A stretch of 64,000 bases of DNA from Pseudomonadota bacterium (GCA_018241025.1 JAFEEQ010000021.1:62001-126000), one strand, 5' to 3'; positions 35,216 through 45,513 are shown, counted from the first letter of the stretch. Numbers and translations: made by a program. The notes: generated by a model from the letters alone, not told the origin.

Positions 35216-36142
35216 ATGAAATCGGCACTTGCGCTTGGCACATCCCTCTTGCTGCTGGCATCTCTGCCCGCGGCGGCCGCGTCCTATCCCGGACAGGATG
35301 TCTCCGTGAACCAAAGCGCCCTCGGCTCGGGCTATCTGCTCTATCCGGGCGGCAAATACGGCCGCTTCGTGCCGCATCTGCTTCAGCCCGGCGAAAAACC
35401 GGCACGGACGATCCACCTGCACATGCCGCGCAAGGTGACGGTCGTGCGCCCGCGCGCACCCAAGCCGGCGGCACCGGTGGACGTCGCAACCGCCCCGCCG
35501 CCTGCGCCCGTCGAATCGACGCCGCCGCCCAAGCCGCGCGTCGCCCGCACGACACCCAGCACGCCACCGGCCAGCACGCCAACCGCGACCCCCGACATCT
35601 CTGCGATGCCGGAGAACAGTGCTTCACGCCTTGTCGGCGCCACTGCGACGCCTCCGGTCACCCGGCCGCGTCGGGCCGCGCCCGTGGCCGGCGGTGCGGC
35701 CGCCTTTGCCGCGACCATCGCATCGCCACCGCCGAAGACCGTGGCGACCGCCGTGCCGCCGCCGGCAACGACACCACCGGCAACGACACCACCCGCAACG
35801 CCCGCCGACGACACCGCCGGCATGAGCCGCCAGAGCATAATTCCCTTCGCCGCCGGCTCGAGCACGCCGGCCGCGAGCGACATCAACGCCATCCACGGGC
35901 TTGCCGGCAAGCTCACGGCCGCGCTTAGTGCCGGTGCGTCGCGGGTACAACTTCAGGCCTATGGCGGTCCGCGCGGCGACAAGTCGTCCGACTCGCGGCG
36001 GCTCTCGCTCAAGCGCGCCCTGGTGATCCGCGAACTGCTGATCGAGGACGGCGTTCCGTCCGAGAAGATCGACGTCCGCGCGATGGGCGGCGTCGACGAC
36101 AACAGCGCGCCCGACCGCGTCGATATCTTCCTGCGGAGCTAG
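35216..36142 (+). CDS. Exported OmpA-like C-terminal domain protein with Pro/Thr-rich linker
   Basis: 308 residues with a signal peptide (LALGTSLLLLASLPAAAA), a soluble head (about 20-70), a 130-residue Ala/Pro/Thr linker that contains the repeated unit PPATT, and a C-terminal OmpA-like fold (about 205-308: IIPFAAGSSTPAASDINAI, RVQLQAYGGPRG, RRLSLKRALVIRELLIEDGVPSEKIDVRAMG, RVDIF). The domain normally binds peptidoglycan. The head is not recognised. It may link the envelope layers. Confidence 0.85.
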   Translation: MKSALALGTSLLLLASLPAAAASYPGQDVSVNQSALGSGYLLYPGGKYGRFVPHLLQPGEKPARTIHLHMPRKVTVVRPRAPKPAAPVDVATAPPPAPVESTPPPKPRVARTTPSTPPASTPTATPDISAMPENSASRLVGATATPPVTRPRRAAPVAGGAAAFAATIASPPPKTVATAVPPPATTPPATTPPATPADDTAGMSRQSIIPFAAGSSTPAASDINAIHGLAGKLTAALSAGASRVQLQAYGGPRGDKSSDSRRLSLKRALVIRELLIEDGVPSEKIDVRAMGGVDDNSAPDRVDIFLRS

Positions 36143-36151
36143 ACTCGTTTC

Positions 36152-36173
36152 GCCTCCCTCAACATGGGGAGGT
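36152..36173. terminator. Possible bidirectional terminator between convergent genes
   Basis: CCTCCC..GGGGAGG forms a short stem between the OmpA-like gene and the minus-strand MFS gene. No T tract follows on either strand, so it may be only another extragenic palindrome. Confidence 0.35.
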
Positions 36174-36181
36174 GAAGCTCT

Positions 36182-37399
36182 CTACTTCTCCGGCGCCATC
36201 TCAACCTCGCGGGCCTCGGGTCCGAGATTGATCAGCAGCGCGATCAGAAGTGCCGCCGCCCCAGTCATCACCGCGAGCGCCGCCGAATAGCTCCAGCGGA
36301 AATCGTCGATCAGCACGCCCTGGCCGAGCACGATGCCGGCGGCGAAGAGATTGCCGAGCTGGTAGACGAATCCCGGAAAGGTCGCGCGTGCATCGTGCGG
36401 CGACAGCTCGTTCAGATGCGCCGGCACCACGCCCCAGGCGCCCTGCACCGCGAATTGGAGGGCGAAAGAGGTGATGGCAAGCACCATCGGATCGACGCTG
36501 AAGAAGACCCAGAAATAGATCAGCGGCAGCACCAGCACCGCCGCGATGGCGATGGCGCGGCGCCGGCCGATGCGCTGCGACAGGATGCCGAAGGTCAGCC
36601 CGCCCAGGATCGCACCGAACGGCCCGACCGAGCCGATGAAGCTCGCCAGCGCCGGCGTCAGATGGATCTGGTCGCGCAGGAATTTCGGATAGAAATCCTG
36701 ACTGCCATGGCTCAGCGTGTTGAACCCCGTCATCAGCAGCACCGCGAACAGCGCGATGCCCCAATGCGAACGGATCACCGCGAAGGTGTTGCCCTTGGGC
36801 GCGCGGCTCTGCTCGAAGCTCGGCGATTCCGGCACGTTGCGGCGGATATAGAGCACGAGCAGCGCCGGGATCGCGCTCGCCATCACGCAGATGCGCCAGC
36901 CGAAATGCGGCAGCAGGAAGCCCGTGGCGATGCCCGCGATCATGCCGCCGGTGGGATAGCCGGTCTGCAGCAAACCCGACACGAAGCCGCGCGATTTGGC
37001 GGGGACATGCTCCATGGTCAGCGAGGCGCCGATGCCCCACTCGCCGCCCATCGCGATACCGAACAGGCAGCGCAGCACGATGAAAGTCTCGAGATTGGGC
37101 GCGAAGGCCGATACGAAGGCGATGACCGAATAGAGCGCGACATCGATCATCAACACCGGCCGGCGTCCGAAACGGTCGGCGAGGCGGCCGAAGATGAAAG
37201 CGCCGAGCGGGCGCATGATGAGCGTCGCGGTGATGATGAAGCCGATGCCCTTGGCGTTCGTGCCGAAGGTCTTGGCGATGTCCGAGGCGACATAGGTGAT
37301 GAGCAGGAAGTCGAAGGCATCGAGCGTCCAGCCGAGATAGGAGGCGGCGACGACGTGCTTCTGGGTCGAACTCCAGCCCTTCACTGCCTCGAATGCCAT
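36182..37399 (-). CDS. MFS transporter (metabolite:H+ symporter type)
   Basis: 405 residues with twelve predicted helices. The N-terminus VAASYLGWTLDAFDFLLITYV, the loop GRLADRFGRRPVLMID between helices 2 and 3 (MFS signature) and MGGEWGIGASLTMEHVPAKSRG after helix 4 are typical of the SHS/MHS carboxylate and aromatic-acid symporters. ATG 37399 has AGGGGGAC upstream. No catabolic genes adjoin, so the substrate is open. Confidence 0.88.
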   Translation of the reverse strand: MAFEAVKGWSSTQKHVVAASYLGWTLDAFDFLLITYVASDIAKTFGTNAKGIGFIITATLIMRPLGAFIFGRLADRFGRRPVLMIDVALYSVIAFVSAFAPNLETFIVLRCLFGIAMGGEWGIGASLTMEHVPAKSRGFVSGLLQTGYPTGGMIAGIATGFLLPHFGWRICVMASAIPALLVLYIRRNVPESPSFEQSRAPKGNTFAVIRSHWGIALFAVLLMTGFNTLSHGSQDFYPKFLRDQIHLTPALASFIGSVGPFGAILGGLTFGILSQRIGRRRAIAIAAVLVLPLIYFWVFFSVDPMVLAITSFALQFAVQGAWGVVPAHLNELSPHDARATFPGFVYQLGNLFAAGIVLGQGVLIDDFRWSYSAALAVMTGAAALLIALLINLGPEAREVEMAPEK

Positions 37400-37502
37400 G
37401 GCGTCCCCCTTTTCGGTCTTGTTCAAGGTGTAGCATGCTGGCGCCATGCGTCGAGTGCGTTGACAGGCCGCGAAACGCGCACTTAGGGTCGGCGCATCCA
37501 AG

Positions 37503-38675
37503 ATGGCACTGCAAGCGTCCTATCCCGTCACCTATCAGCCCGAAACGGCGCCGAGCTGGCTGCATCATGCCGCCGTGCTGGGCGGGCATCTGGCGCCCGA
37601 TCCGTCGGGCGCCTTCCGCTATCTCGAACTCGGTTGCGGGCGCGGCTATTCCGCCTTGCTGCATGCGGCGGCGCATCCCAACGGCCGCTTCGTCGCGGTC
37701 GACGCGAATCCGGATGCGATCGCGGCCGCGCGCGATGCGGCCGAGGCGTTGAAGCTTTCGAATATCGCCTTCGACACCGTCGATTTCGCGGCGAACGGAT
37801 TTGAAGGGCAGTTCGACTTCATCGTCCTGCATGGCGTCTATAGCTGGGTGACGGCGGAGACGCGGGCGCGGCTGCGCGCAATCCTGCGCGAGCGGCTGGC
37901 GCCGGGCGGCATTTCTTATGTCAGCTACAATAGCCTGCCCGGCTGGGCCGGCGAATTGCCGTTGCGCCGCCTGCTATCCGAATTGAGCGCCGACGGCGTC
38001 GCTGCCGGCGCACAAATGGTGGACGGATTGCGCAAGGCGGGCTTCGCTTATTTCACCGCGAATCCCACGGCGGAACGGGCGGTGGCCGGCTGGAGCGCGC
38101 GGCCGGAAGGCTATCTGGCGCATGAATATCTTGCCGATGCCTGGGACTGCTTGTGGTCGGTCGATGTGATGGACGAGATGGCCGAAGCGGGTCTCGCCTT
38201 CGCCGGCAGCGCGACACTGCGCGATCATCACGACGCGCTTCTGCTCGACGAGAGCGCGGCGCGTGCCGTCGCTGCGCTGGCGACGCCGCGCCAGCGCATG
38301 CTGGCGCAGGATTTCGCGCGCAACCGCGGTTTCCGTCGCGATCTCTTCGGTCGCGATCTTCCGCCGGATTCGAACGGCGCGGCGCTACGCGATCTGGTCA
38401 TCGAAAGCACCGGCGAGATTCCCGAGAGCATCGTCGTGCCGCGCGGACGGGTAAGCTTCCAGCCCGCCTTCATCGCGGCGCTACGCGGCTTGATGGCGAA
38501 GGGGCCGCAACGTCTCGGCGATGCGGTGCGCGCGCTGGGCGAAAGCGGCGATGTCGCGCGCAACCTGATGTGGCTGACCGCGGCCGGTGCACTCTCACCG
38601 GCCGTGCCCGACCGTGCGGCGCGCGCCGCCGCACGCACGGCGCTCGCCAAGATGGGCGTGGTGCCGGAGAGTTGA
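37503..38675 (+). CDS. SAM-dependent methyltransferase with C-terminal regulatory domain
   Basis: 390 residues. SAM motif I is LELGCGRGYSALLHAAAHP (about 40-58) with the acidic residue VAVDANPD following; FIVLHGVYSWV and LAPGGISYVSYNSLPGW are motif IV/V regions. Residues about 210-300 fit the methyltransferase regulatory domain (PF10119 type), and the last 80 residues form a small winged-helix-like tail. Substrate unknown. Confidence 0.88.
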   Translation: MALQASYPVTYQPETAPSWLHHAAVLGGHLAPDPSGAFRYLELGCGRGYSALLHAAAHPNGRFVAVDANPDAIAAARDAAEALKLSNIAFDTVDFAANGFEGQFDFIVLHGVYSWVTAETRARLRAILRERLAPGGISYVSYNSLPGWAGELPLRRLLSELSADGVAAGAQMVDGLRKAGFAYFTANPTAERAVAGWSARPEGYLAHEYLADAWDCLWSVDVMDEMAEAGLAFAGSATLRDHHDALLLDESAARAVAALATPRQRMLAQDFARNRGFRRDLFGRDLPPDSNGAALRDLVIESTGEIPESIVVPRGRVSFQPAFIAALRGLMAKGPQRLGDAVRALGESGDVARNLMWLTAAGALSPAVPDRAARAAARTALAKMGVVPES

Positions 38676-38710
38676 GCAGTCTTTCTTTCGAAGGCCCCGC
38701 ACGCTCCGTC

Positions 38711-38846
38711 GTCATGGCCGGCCTTGTGCCGGCCATCCAAGATCACAAGTCAAACAAGATGGGTCAAATCTCGCGCCGCCGAGCAAGCTTGGCGGCTGCA
38801 AAAAGCGGTGTTCATGGATCGCCGGAACAAGTCCGGCGATGACGGC
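38711..38846. repeat. Dispersed palindromic repeat pair
   Basis: CATGGCCGGC-CTTGT-GCCGGCCATCC at the left, and ATGGATCGCCGGAACAAGTCCGGCGATGACG at the right. Each is a hairpin and the two face each other, as in the element at 3255-3351. It fills the gap between the methyltransferase and sulfotransferase genes. Confidence 0.75.
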
Positions 38847-38860
38847 AGAAAGAAACCGCC

Positions 38861-39478
38861 CTACTCCGAACGCTGCATCGCTGCGGCACGGGCCTGGAAT
38901 TCTTCAGTCGAATTCATGCTCGGATAGGGCTCGGCCGGCACCGGCACGCCGAGGAATTTGCACAAGGGCCCCCAGCCGTCCTTCGCCTCGAACACCAGCA
39001 GACGCTCCTTCGGAATGACGCGCTTCACCTCTTCGTTGTGGCGCTCATAGACGGCGATCATGTTGGCTTCGCTGAAATCGTCGTTGAAGGTCTTCTGGCC
39101 GATCTTCAGCGGGCCGAAGACGCCCGGCAGGCGCCCGTTGTTCTTCTGCATCGCCGGCAGGATCGTGTTGGTCACGCTCTTGTACCAGGACTTCGCGTCG
39201 CGCAGGCTGAGGATCACCTTGGCGTCGGGATAGGCTTCGGCCAGCTCGCGGTAATAGGAACAGCTCGGCCAGTCGCAGGCGGAGTTGTAGGACGCGAAGA
39301 CCTCGTCCCAGTCGACCGTTTCGTCCTTCGCCGCGCGGTCCCAGAACTGCACCTGCTCGGGATGGGCGAAGACTTCCACCATGTGATGGCAGGGGCCGAA
39401 GCCCAGCATTTCGAGCGCATCCTTGAGCGAGCGCGTGCCGGTGCGGCCGAAGCCGGCGCCGATGACCTTCAATCCCAT
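38861..39478 (-). CDS. Sulfotransferase family protein
   Basis: 205 residues of the family with a P-loop-like VIGAGFGRTGTRSLKDALEMLGFGPCHHM (5-33) binding PAPS phosphosulfate and a 3'-phosphate box VILSLRDAKSWYKSV (about 88-102, R94-D95). These match the short fungal/bacterial sulfotransferase group (PF17784 type). The acceptor is unknown and no PAPS-synthesis genes are nearby. Confidence 0.88.
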   Translation of the reverse strand: MGLKVIGAGFGRTGTRSLKDALEMLGFGPCHHMVEVFAHPEQVQFWDRAAKDETVDWDEVFASYNSACDWPSCSYYRELAEAYPDAKVILSLRDAKSWYKSVTNTILPAMQKNNGRLPGVFGPLKIGQKTFNDDFSEANMIAVYERHNEEVKRVIPKERLLVFEAKDGWGPLCKFLGVPVPAEPYPSMNSTEEFQARAAAMQRSE

Positions 39479-39536
39479 GATGATTCCTCCCCGATGAGCG
39501 CGACTGTCGCCCAGTCCCGCGATTGCGGCAAGGCCG

Positions 39537-40790
39537 TCACGAGGTCGGCGCGGTCTCCGCGTCGCTCAAGCGGTCGATCTTTCGCAGGGGCGGGAAGAGC
39601 CACATCCAGGCCGCGACCACGGCCAGCGTGCCGAGCCCGCCGACCACCACCGCCGGTACCGTGCCCCACCACGCCGCCGTCGTGCCCGACTCGAACTCGC
39701 CGAGCTCGTTGGAGGCGCCGATGAACAGCATGCTGACCGCGCTGACCCGGCCGCGCATCGAATCCGGCGTGGCGTATTGGATGAGCGCCGAGCGCACGAA
39801 AACGCTGATCATATCGGCCGCGCCCATCACCGCGAGCGCACCGAGCGAGAGATAGAAATTCGTCGAGATGCCGAACACGATCGTCGCGACGCCGAACAGC
39901 GCGACCGCGGCGAACATGATGATGCCGGTGTGGCGATGGATCGGCCAGCGCGCCAGCGCGAAGGCCATGCCCGCGGCGCCGACCGCGGTCGCGGCGCGCA
40001 GGAAGCCGAGCCCCACCGCGCCAACCTTCAGGATGTCGCTGGCATAGAGCGGCAGCAGCGCCGTTGCGCCACCGAGCAGCACGGCGAAGAGATCGAGCGA
40101 AATCGCGCCGAGCACCACGGGACGATGGCGCACGAAGTCGATGCCTTCCTTCACCCGTTCGAGCCGCGAGGCACCGGTATCCACATGCGGCGGACGGCGG
40201 CGGCCGCCCAGCGTCGCGGTCAGCACCGAAGCGATCAGCATCAGCGTCAGGCTGACGGAGAACGTCACGGTCGGTCCCAGTATGTAGATGAAGCCGCCAA
40301 GCGCCGGTCCCGCGATGGTCGCGGTGGTGAACACAGATGACGACAGCGCGATGGCACGCGGCAGCTTCTCCGGCGGTACGAGGAAGGGCATCAGCGACTG
40401 CGAGGTCGCGCCGTAGAAGCCGCGCGTCGCACCGAACAGGATCAGCACGAGGTAGTATGGCCAGGTGCCTCCGGTGTGGAACACGATCAGCAACAGGAAC
40501 AACCCCGCGCAGACGCTCTGCATCGCCTGCGTCGCACTCAGCAGGCGGCGCTGGTCCATGCGGTCGGCGAGATCGCCCGCCGGCAAGGTGAGCAGGAACA
40601 TCGGCACGAACTGGCAAAGACCGACAAGGCCGAGCTCGAGCGGCGAATGCGTGAGCGTGACGATCAGGAAGCCGATCGCCACCGACTGCACGTTCGAGGC
40701 GATGGTCACGATGAAGCGGACAGCAGCGAAGACGCGGAAGTCGCGGTCGCGATAGACGGTCGAATCGGGCGGGGATGACATTTCCGGCAC
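39537..40790 (-). CDS. MFS transporter (DHA3/enterobactin-exporter-like)
   Basis: 417 residues with about eleven to twelve hydrophobic helices. LPAGDLADRMDQRRLL is the helix 2-3 MFS loop; SLMPFLVPPEKLPRAIALSSSVFTTATIAGPALGG is typical of the MFS_3 exporters. The start is GTG 40790 or ATG 40781 three codons in; neither has a good ribosome-binding site. Probably an exporter of a small hydrophobic compound. Confidence 0.85.
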   Translation of the reverse strand: MPEMSSPPDSTVYRDRDFRVFAAVRFIVTIASNVQSVAIGFLIVTLTHSPLELGLVGLCQFVPMFLLTLPAGDLADRMDQRRLLSATQAMQSVCAGLFLLLIVFHTGGTWPYYLVLILFGATRGFYGATSQSLMPFLVPPEKLPRAIALSSSVFTTATIAGPALGGFIYILGPTVTFSVSLTLMLIASVLTATLGGRRRPPHVDTGASRLERVKEGIDFVRHRPVVLGAISLDLFAVLLGGATALLPLYASDILKVGAVGLGFLRAATAVGAAGMAFALARWPIHRHTGIIMFAAVALFGVATIVFGISTNFYLSLGALAVMGAADMISVFVRSALIQYATPDSMRGRVSAVSMLFIGASNELGEFESGTTAAWWGTVPAVVVGGLGTLAVVAAWMWLFPPLRKIDRLSDAETAPTS

Positions 40791-40802
40791 GCTAGCCGAT
40801 TT

Positions 40803-41339
40803 TCACCCCGCGGTCCGCCGGAGCCATTCGTCGCGTGTGATCGCCCATATGTCGACGGGGTGATTTTGCCCGCCGGTACGCAGATGCGTGAATGCGCCCT
40901 TGCTCTCGCCGACGCGGCGCGCCACCGCCTGCGAGCCAATGTTGTCGGGATCGATGCACGAGATCAGGCGATCGACCGGCTGCGTCAGAAACGCATAGCG
41001 GATCGCCGCTTCGGCGGCCTCGCTCGCATAGCCCTTGCCCCAGTAGGGACGCCCGAGCGTCCAGCCGATCTCGAGTCCCGGCCAACCTTCCGGATTGATC
41101 ATGCCGACACGGCCGACGAGCGCGCCGTCCGCGCGCCGCTCGACCGCCCAGGTGCCATAGCCGCGCAGATGCCAGTGGCCGATGGTGGCGCTGAGCGCGC
41201 GCCAGGCGTCGTTGCGCTCCATCACCCCGCCGAGGAATTTCATCGTTTCGGTGTCGGCATAGAAGCCTGCCAGCGTGTCGAAGTCGGCGGCGCGCCATTC
41301 GCGCAGAAGTAGCCGCTCGGTCTCCAGACGCGGGATCAT
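40803..41339 (-). CDS. GNAT N-acetyltransferase, RimJ/RimL-like
   Basis: 178 residues beginning MIPRLETERLLLREW, then MINPEGWPGLEIGWTLGRPYWGKGYASEAAEAAI (acetyl-CoA region) and ISCIDPDNIGSQAVARRVGE. ATG 41339 has GGAG nine bases upstream; ATG 41354 is an alternative with five extra residues. Twelve bases before the MFS gene on the same strand, so possibly cotranscribed. Substrate unknown. Confidence 0.87.
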   Translation of the reverse strand: MIPRLETERLLLREWRAADFDTLAGFYADTETMKFLGGVMERNDAWRALSATIGHWHLRGYGTWAVERRADGALVGRVGMINPEGWPGLEIGWTLGRPYWGKGYASEAAEAAIRYAFLTQPVDRLISCIDPDNIGSQAVARRVGESKGAFTHLRTGGQNHPVDIWAITRDEWLRRTAG

Positions 41340-41520
41340 GCGTTCATTCTCCATTCAAGGTGGTCATGGCCGGTCGCGGCCTATCGCGGCGACGACAGTT
41401 CGGGACAAACTTCACGGAAACTGTACCGCGTTTCCAGCCGTTCATCCTTGCGAAAGATGGGGGACAGACCCGATCTCTCGATTGGGGTGAGAGACCACCC
41501 GGTAACGATGGAGACGACCG

Positions 41521-41787
41521 ATGACGATCAAGGCAAAATTTCTCGGCGCGATGTTCGCGGCAATGACGATCACGGCGCCGCTGGCGCTCAGCACCACGCC
41601 GGCCGCGGCCGCGCCCTATCACGACATGCATCATCCGGATGCGATGCACGACCACGGCCGCAAGCCGCCGCCGCGCGTCGAGCACCGCTCGCGCATGCCG
41701 CACGGCCACTATCGCTGGCGCGCCGGCGAATGGCACTGGAGCCACGATCACTGGATCTGGGCACCGGGCCTCTGGATCAAGTTCTGA
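41521..41787 (+). CDS. Small exported His/Trp-rich protein
   Basis: 88 residues with a signal peptide (FLGAMFAAMTITAPLALSTTPAAAA) and a mature part of about 57 residues rich in His, Arg, Trp and Pro: YHDMHHPDAMHDHGRKPPP, then a pattern of Trp pairs in YRWRAGEWHWSHDHWIWAPGLW. Such YxW..W repeats recur in small periplasmic proteins of unknown function. The 14 or so histidines could bind metal, which is inference. It is followed by its own terminator. Confidence 0.75.
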   Translation: MTIKAKFLGAMFAAMTITAPLALSTTPAAAAPYHDMHHPDAMHDHGRKPPPRVEHRSRMPHGHYRWRAGEWHWSHDHWIWAPGLWIKF

Positions 41788-41798
41788 CGCCTGCACCG

Positions 41799-41828
41799 CC
41801 TCCGCGAGCCCCGCTCGCGGAGGTTTTG
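41799..41828 (+). terminator. Rho-independent terminator
   Basis: CCTCCGCGAGC-CCC-GCTCGCGGAGG followed by TTTT, 12 bases after the stop of the small exported protein. Confidence 0.85.
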
Positions 41829-41994
41829 GTTCGTGCGAATCGCGGCTGTGAAGCGTGTCGCGCCGTGTAAATACCGTCTTTCTCCGCATGGCGCACCACC
41901 GCGCCGTCCGGCATAACGCCACCATCATCGATGAACGGGCCGTCCAGCCGAGGTGGCGTACTGACTTGCGACCGGACGGCCAATTATCGATCGC

Positions 41995-42366
41995 TCAGTT
42001 CTTCACGCAGCGATAGTCGCCGTTCAGGATCTGATCCCAATGCTCCTGATCGGCAGCCGGCATGGGTGAATGACCGGCGCGGCAGATCGCGGCCGACCAC
42101 GCGGCATCGTCGAACTCACCGCTGCGCAATCCCGTGTCGAAGTACCCGCCCGGGAGTACGTCGGCATGAACCGATGGCCGGCCCGGCCGCATGAACCACA
42201 CCGTCACCGCATAGGGACAGGTGTTCACGGTGCCGAATTGATGATTGTTGAAGGTAAGGAAGCCCCAGCTCTTATGCGTGCAGGCTTCCACCGGGTTGGC
42301 CGCCTGCACCGGCGTGGCGACGAAGACAAGCAATACGAGCGCAGCCAGGCGCAAGCTCAGGACCAT
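41995..42366 (-). CDS. Exported protein of unknown function
   Basis: 123 residues with a signal peptide (MVLSLRLAALVLLVFVATPVQA) and four cysteines in the mature part (ACTHKSW, NTCPYAVT, AICRAG, YRCVKN), suggesting two disulfides. ATG 42366 has GGAGG five bases upstream; TTG 42384 would extend the N-terminus by six residues before a hydrophobic stretch and is less likely. The family is not recognised. It follows the DUF2141 gene on the same strand. Confidence 0.65.
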   Translation of the reverse strand: MVLSLRLAALVLLVFVATPVQAANPVEACTHKSWGFLTFNNHQFGTVNTCPYAVTVWFMRPGRPSVHADVLPGGYFDTGLRSGEFDDAAWSAAICRAGHSPMPAADQEHWDQILNGDYRCVKN

Positions 42367-42384
42367 CTCCCCCTCCGGCGACAA

Positions 42385-42816
42385 CTACTGGAGATGAATG
42401 GTAATCGTGTTCTGGCCGGGCCGCACTTCGAATTTGGTGGCGTCGAAGGATGGTTCGCTGAGCGTCGGCCGCGCATCGTTTGAGAAGCCGTATTTCTCCT
42501 CCGGCAGCCCGTACCAGGTCATGTCGAACTTGCCGTTGCGGTTGAAGTCCTGGAACAGCTTGACGGCATAGATGCCCGGCTTGATGCCGCTGAGCGTGAC
42601 GACGGTTTCGCCGGGATGAGCGGGCACCACGGCGCCGCCGGAATCCTGATCGTCTTCGGAATGATAATTGGCCGCGTCGTAGAGCGCGACGCGGATGTCG
42701 CCGCCGCGCGGGGAGACCTTCTCGACCTTGACGGTCAGGGTCGCCGTCGGCGGCGCGGCAAGCACGGCGCCGGAAATCACCAGCGCCAGGGCGCCGGCGA
42801 GGGCAAAGCGAAACAC
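42385..42816 (-). CDS. DUF2141 domain exported protein
   Basis: 143 residues with a signal peptide (FALAGALALVISGAVLA) and a beta-rich domain carrying the DUF2141 hallmarks: GGDIRVALYDA, VTLSGIKPGIYAVKLFQDFNRNGKFDMTWYGLPEEKYGFSNDAR. The FQD-N-NGKFD segment is like a calcium-loop. Function not established for the family. The next gene downstream is an exported protein; the pair may be cotranscribed. Confidence 0.88.
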   Translation of the reverse strand: MFRFALAGALALVISGAVLAAPPTATLTVKVEKVSPRGGDIRVALYDAANYHSEDDQDSGGAVVPAHPGETVVTLSGIKPGIYAVKLFQDFNRNGKFDMTWYGLPEEKYGFSNDARPTLSEPSFDATKFEVRPGQNTITIHLQ

Positions 42817-42849
42817 GGTTGTCCCTTTCTCTGCCCCCGCCTGGCGATA

Positions 42850-43842
<993 letters not shown>

Positions 43843-43894
43843 CTAAGTAACCCTTGGCGCGGGCCGGGGCAAGACGGCAAAAGCCCGCGAAAGG

Positions 43895-45055
43895 TCACGT
43901 ATTTTTGTCGCCTGTTTCAAGGGCATAGCGCTCGGCGCGGCGGTTGAACCAGCGCTGCCCCGGACGCTCGACGAAGCGCCATGACAAGGCTGCCAGCGCG
44001 ACGGTGAGGGCGAGGAACCCGGCCATGAGCAGGTCGTCGAGGACCAGCGGGTGGAGGTCGAGCGCGGCGCTTCCGTTCCGATGGGTGAGGACGGACAGGC
44101 CGAAGACGCGTTCCATTGTCTGCAGTCCGGAAAACAGCACCACCAGCAGCAGCATGTGGATCATGTAGATCGAATAGGACCAGCGCCCGAGCGCCGCGGC
44201 CGGCCGAGTGTTCAGCAGGCGGGACAGGGCACCGCCCTCTTCCGCAAAGACGAGCACGACTGCGGCGAAGAGCGGCGTCGCCGCATATTCCCAGGCCAGA
44301 TCGCCGGGCACGAAGGTCAGGAAGGCGAGCGCGCCGGCGAGCACGAGCATTTCGCCTGCCGTGCCTGCAACGTGTCGCATGACGCCGCTGCGCCAGACTG
44401 CGTGCGCGAGAACGCCTGTGAAGAAGCCATAGAGACAGCGCGCAAATCCCCAGCCCACCGTCTCGCGCATCCCGTAGCGCGACCACCGTGCCAGGACGAA
44501 CGCGCCGCCCGCGGCCAGAACGATTGCGGCAACGATGCGCGCCGCGCGCCCGCGCAACGGCAAGGTCGCCGCCGCGAACACAATGTAGGTCCAGAACTCC
44601 GTCGAGATCGACCAGGATGGACCGTTCCAGGTGAGGTCGTTGTGAAAGCCGAGCGACTGCACGAGGAACAGGTTGGTCAGGATGGCGAAAGGTGCGCGGT
44701 CGCCGGAAAAAGGAATTTGATCGAGACCGGGGTAGCGGATGTCGACGATGGCGTGGCCGATCTCGAGCGCGACCATGATGGCGAGGATCGTCACATGCAG
44801 CGGCCAGAGCCGCCCGAACCGGCGCAGCACGAAGCCGAAGGCCGCGCGGCCGCTGTCGAGCCTGTCCTCATAGGCATGGGCAATCACGAAACCGGACAGC
44901 ACGAAGAAGAAATCGACGAACAGCCAGGCATTGCGGATCAGCGGCTGGAAATAGAGCCAGCCATGGAATTCGACATGATGCAGCGCGACGAGCGCTGCAC
45001 AGATTCCGCGCCAGCCGTCGAGCACGCCGAAACGGTGATGTGAGCGATCTGTCAT
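43895..45055 (-). CDS. Acyltransferase 3 (OafA/YrhL-like) membrane protein
   Basis: 386 residues with about ten hydrophobic helices and the family motifs GVLDGWRGICAALVALHH (histidine pair near 29), FFFVLSGFVIAHAY, RFGRLWPLHV and WSYSIYMIHMLLLVVLF. These enzymes transfer acyl groups to extracellular sugars or lipids such as O-antigen. ATG 45055 is chosen since MTDRSHHRFGVLDGWRG starts the conserved domain. Confidence 0.9.
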   Translation of the reverse strand: MTDRSHHRFGVLDGWRGICAALVALHHVEFHGWLYFQPLIRNAWLFVDFFFVLSGFVIAHAYEDRLDSGRAAFGFVLRRFGRLWPLHVTILAIMVALEIGHAIVDIRYPGLDQIPFSGDRAPFAILTNLFLVQSLGFHNDLTWNGPSWSISTEFWTYIVFAAATLPLRGRAARIVAAIVLAAGGAFVLARWSRYGMRETVGWGFARCLYGFFTGVLAHAVWRSGVMRHVAGTAGEMLVLAGALAFLTFVPGDLAWEYAATPLFAAVVLVFAEEGGALSRLLNTRPAAALGRWSYSIYMIHMLLLVVLFSGLQTMERVFGLSVLTHRNGSAALDLHPLVLDDLLMAGFLALTVALAALSWRFVERPGQRWFNRRAERYALETGDKNT

Positions 45056-45138
45056 GCGATTCCGGCGGCTCTGCATCTGGTAACGCATTCGTCGGCAAAT
45101 CGCATGTTCCCCTTCCAGTGGCGACATCGCCGAAAAGG

Positions 45139-45170
45139 AAAAAGCCGGCAGCGCTTGCGCGCGGCCGGCT
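45139..45170 (-). terminator. Rho-independent terminator of the HU gene
   Basis: On the minus strand AGCCGGC..GCCGGCT forms a stem followed by TTTTTCC, 20 bases beyond the HU stop codon. Confidence 0.75.
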
Positions 45171-45192
45171 CAGACCTTCCGAAGAATGCGAC

Positions 45193-45513
45193 TTAGATCG
45201 CTTCCTTCAGTTCCTTCGCGGCGCGGAAGGCAACCTTCTTGGACGCCTTGATCTTGATCGCCTCGCCCGTCGCCGGGTTGCGGCCCATGCGGGCGGCGCG
45301 CTTGCGCACGACCAGGATGCCAAGACCGTTCAGACGGATGCGCGCACCCTTCTTCAGGTGCTTGGTGATCAGAGCGATGGTGTCCTCCAAGATCGCATTC
45401 GCGGCCTTGTTGGTCAGTTCATGCTTCTCGGCCAGCGCGGCGCCCAGCTGGCGCGTGCTCACCGTTTCGACCTTCGCCTTGGCGGCCTTCGCGCCAGATC
45501 CAGCCACTGCCAT
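45193..45513 (-). CDS. HU-family DNA-binding protein
   Basis: 106 residues. An Ala/Lys-rich extension (MAVAGSGAKAAKAKVET) precedes the histone-like fold, with LAEKHELTNKAANAILEDTIALITKHLKKGARIRLNGLGILVVRKRAARMGRNPATGEAI; NPATGE is the conserved HU/IHF arm motif. ATG 45513 has AAGGAG eight bases upstream. A -10-like TAAAAT at 45552-45557 is a likely promoter element. Nucleoid compaction is the expected role. Confidence 0.95.
   Translation of the reverse strand: MAVAGSGAKAAKAKVETVSTRQLGAALAEKHELTNKAANAILEDTIALITKHLKKGARIRLNGLGILVVRKRAARMGRNPATGEAIKIKASKKVAFRAAKELKEAI

Noticed and set aside
36201..37832. 543-codon frame on the minus strand
   Set aside because: Out-of-frame reading of the MFS gene extended into the methyltransferase gene.
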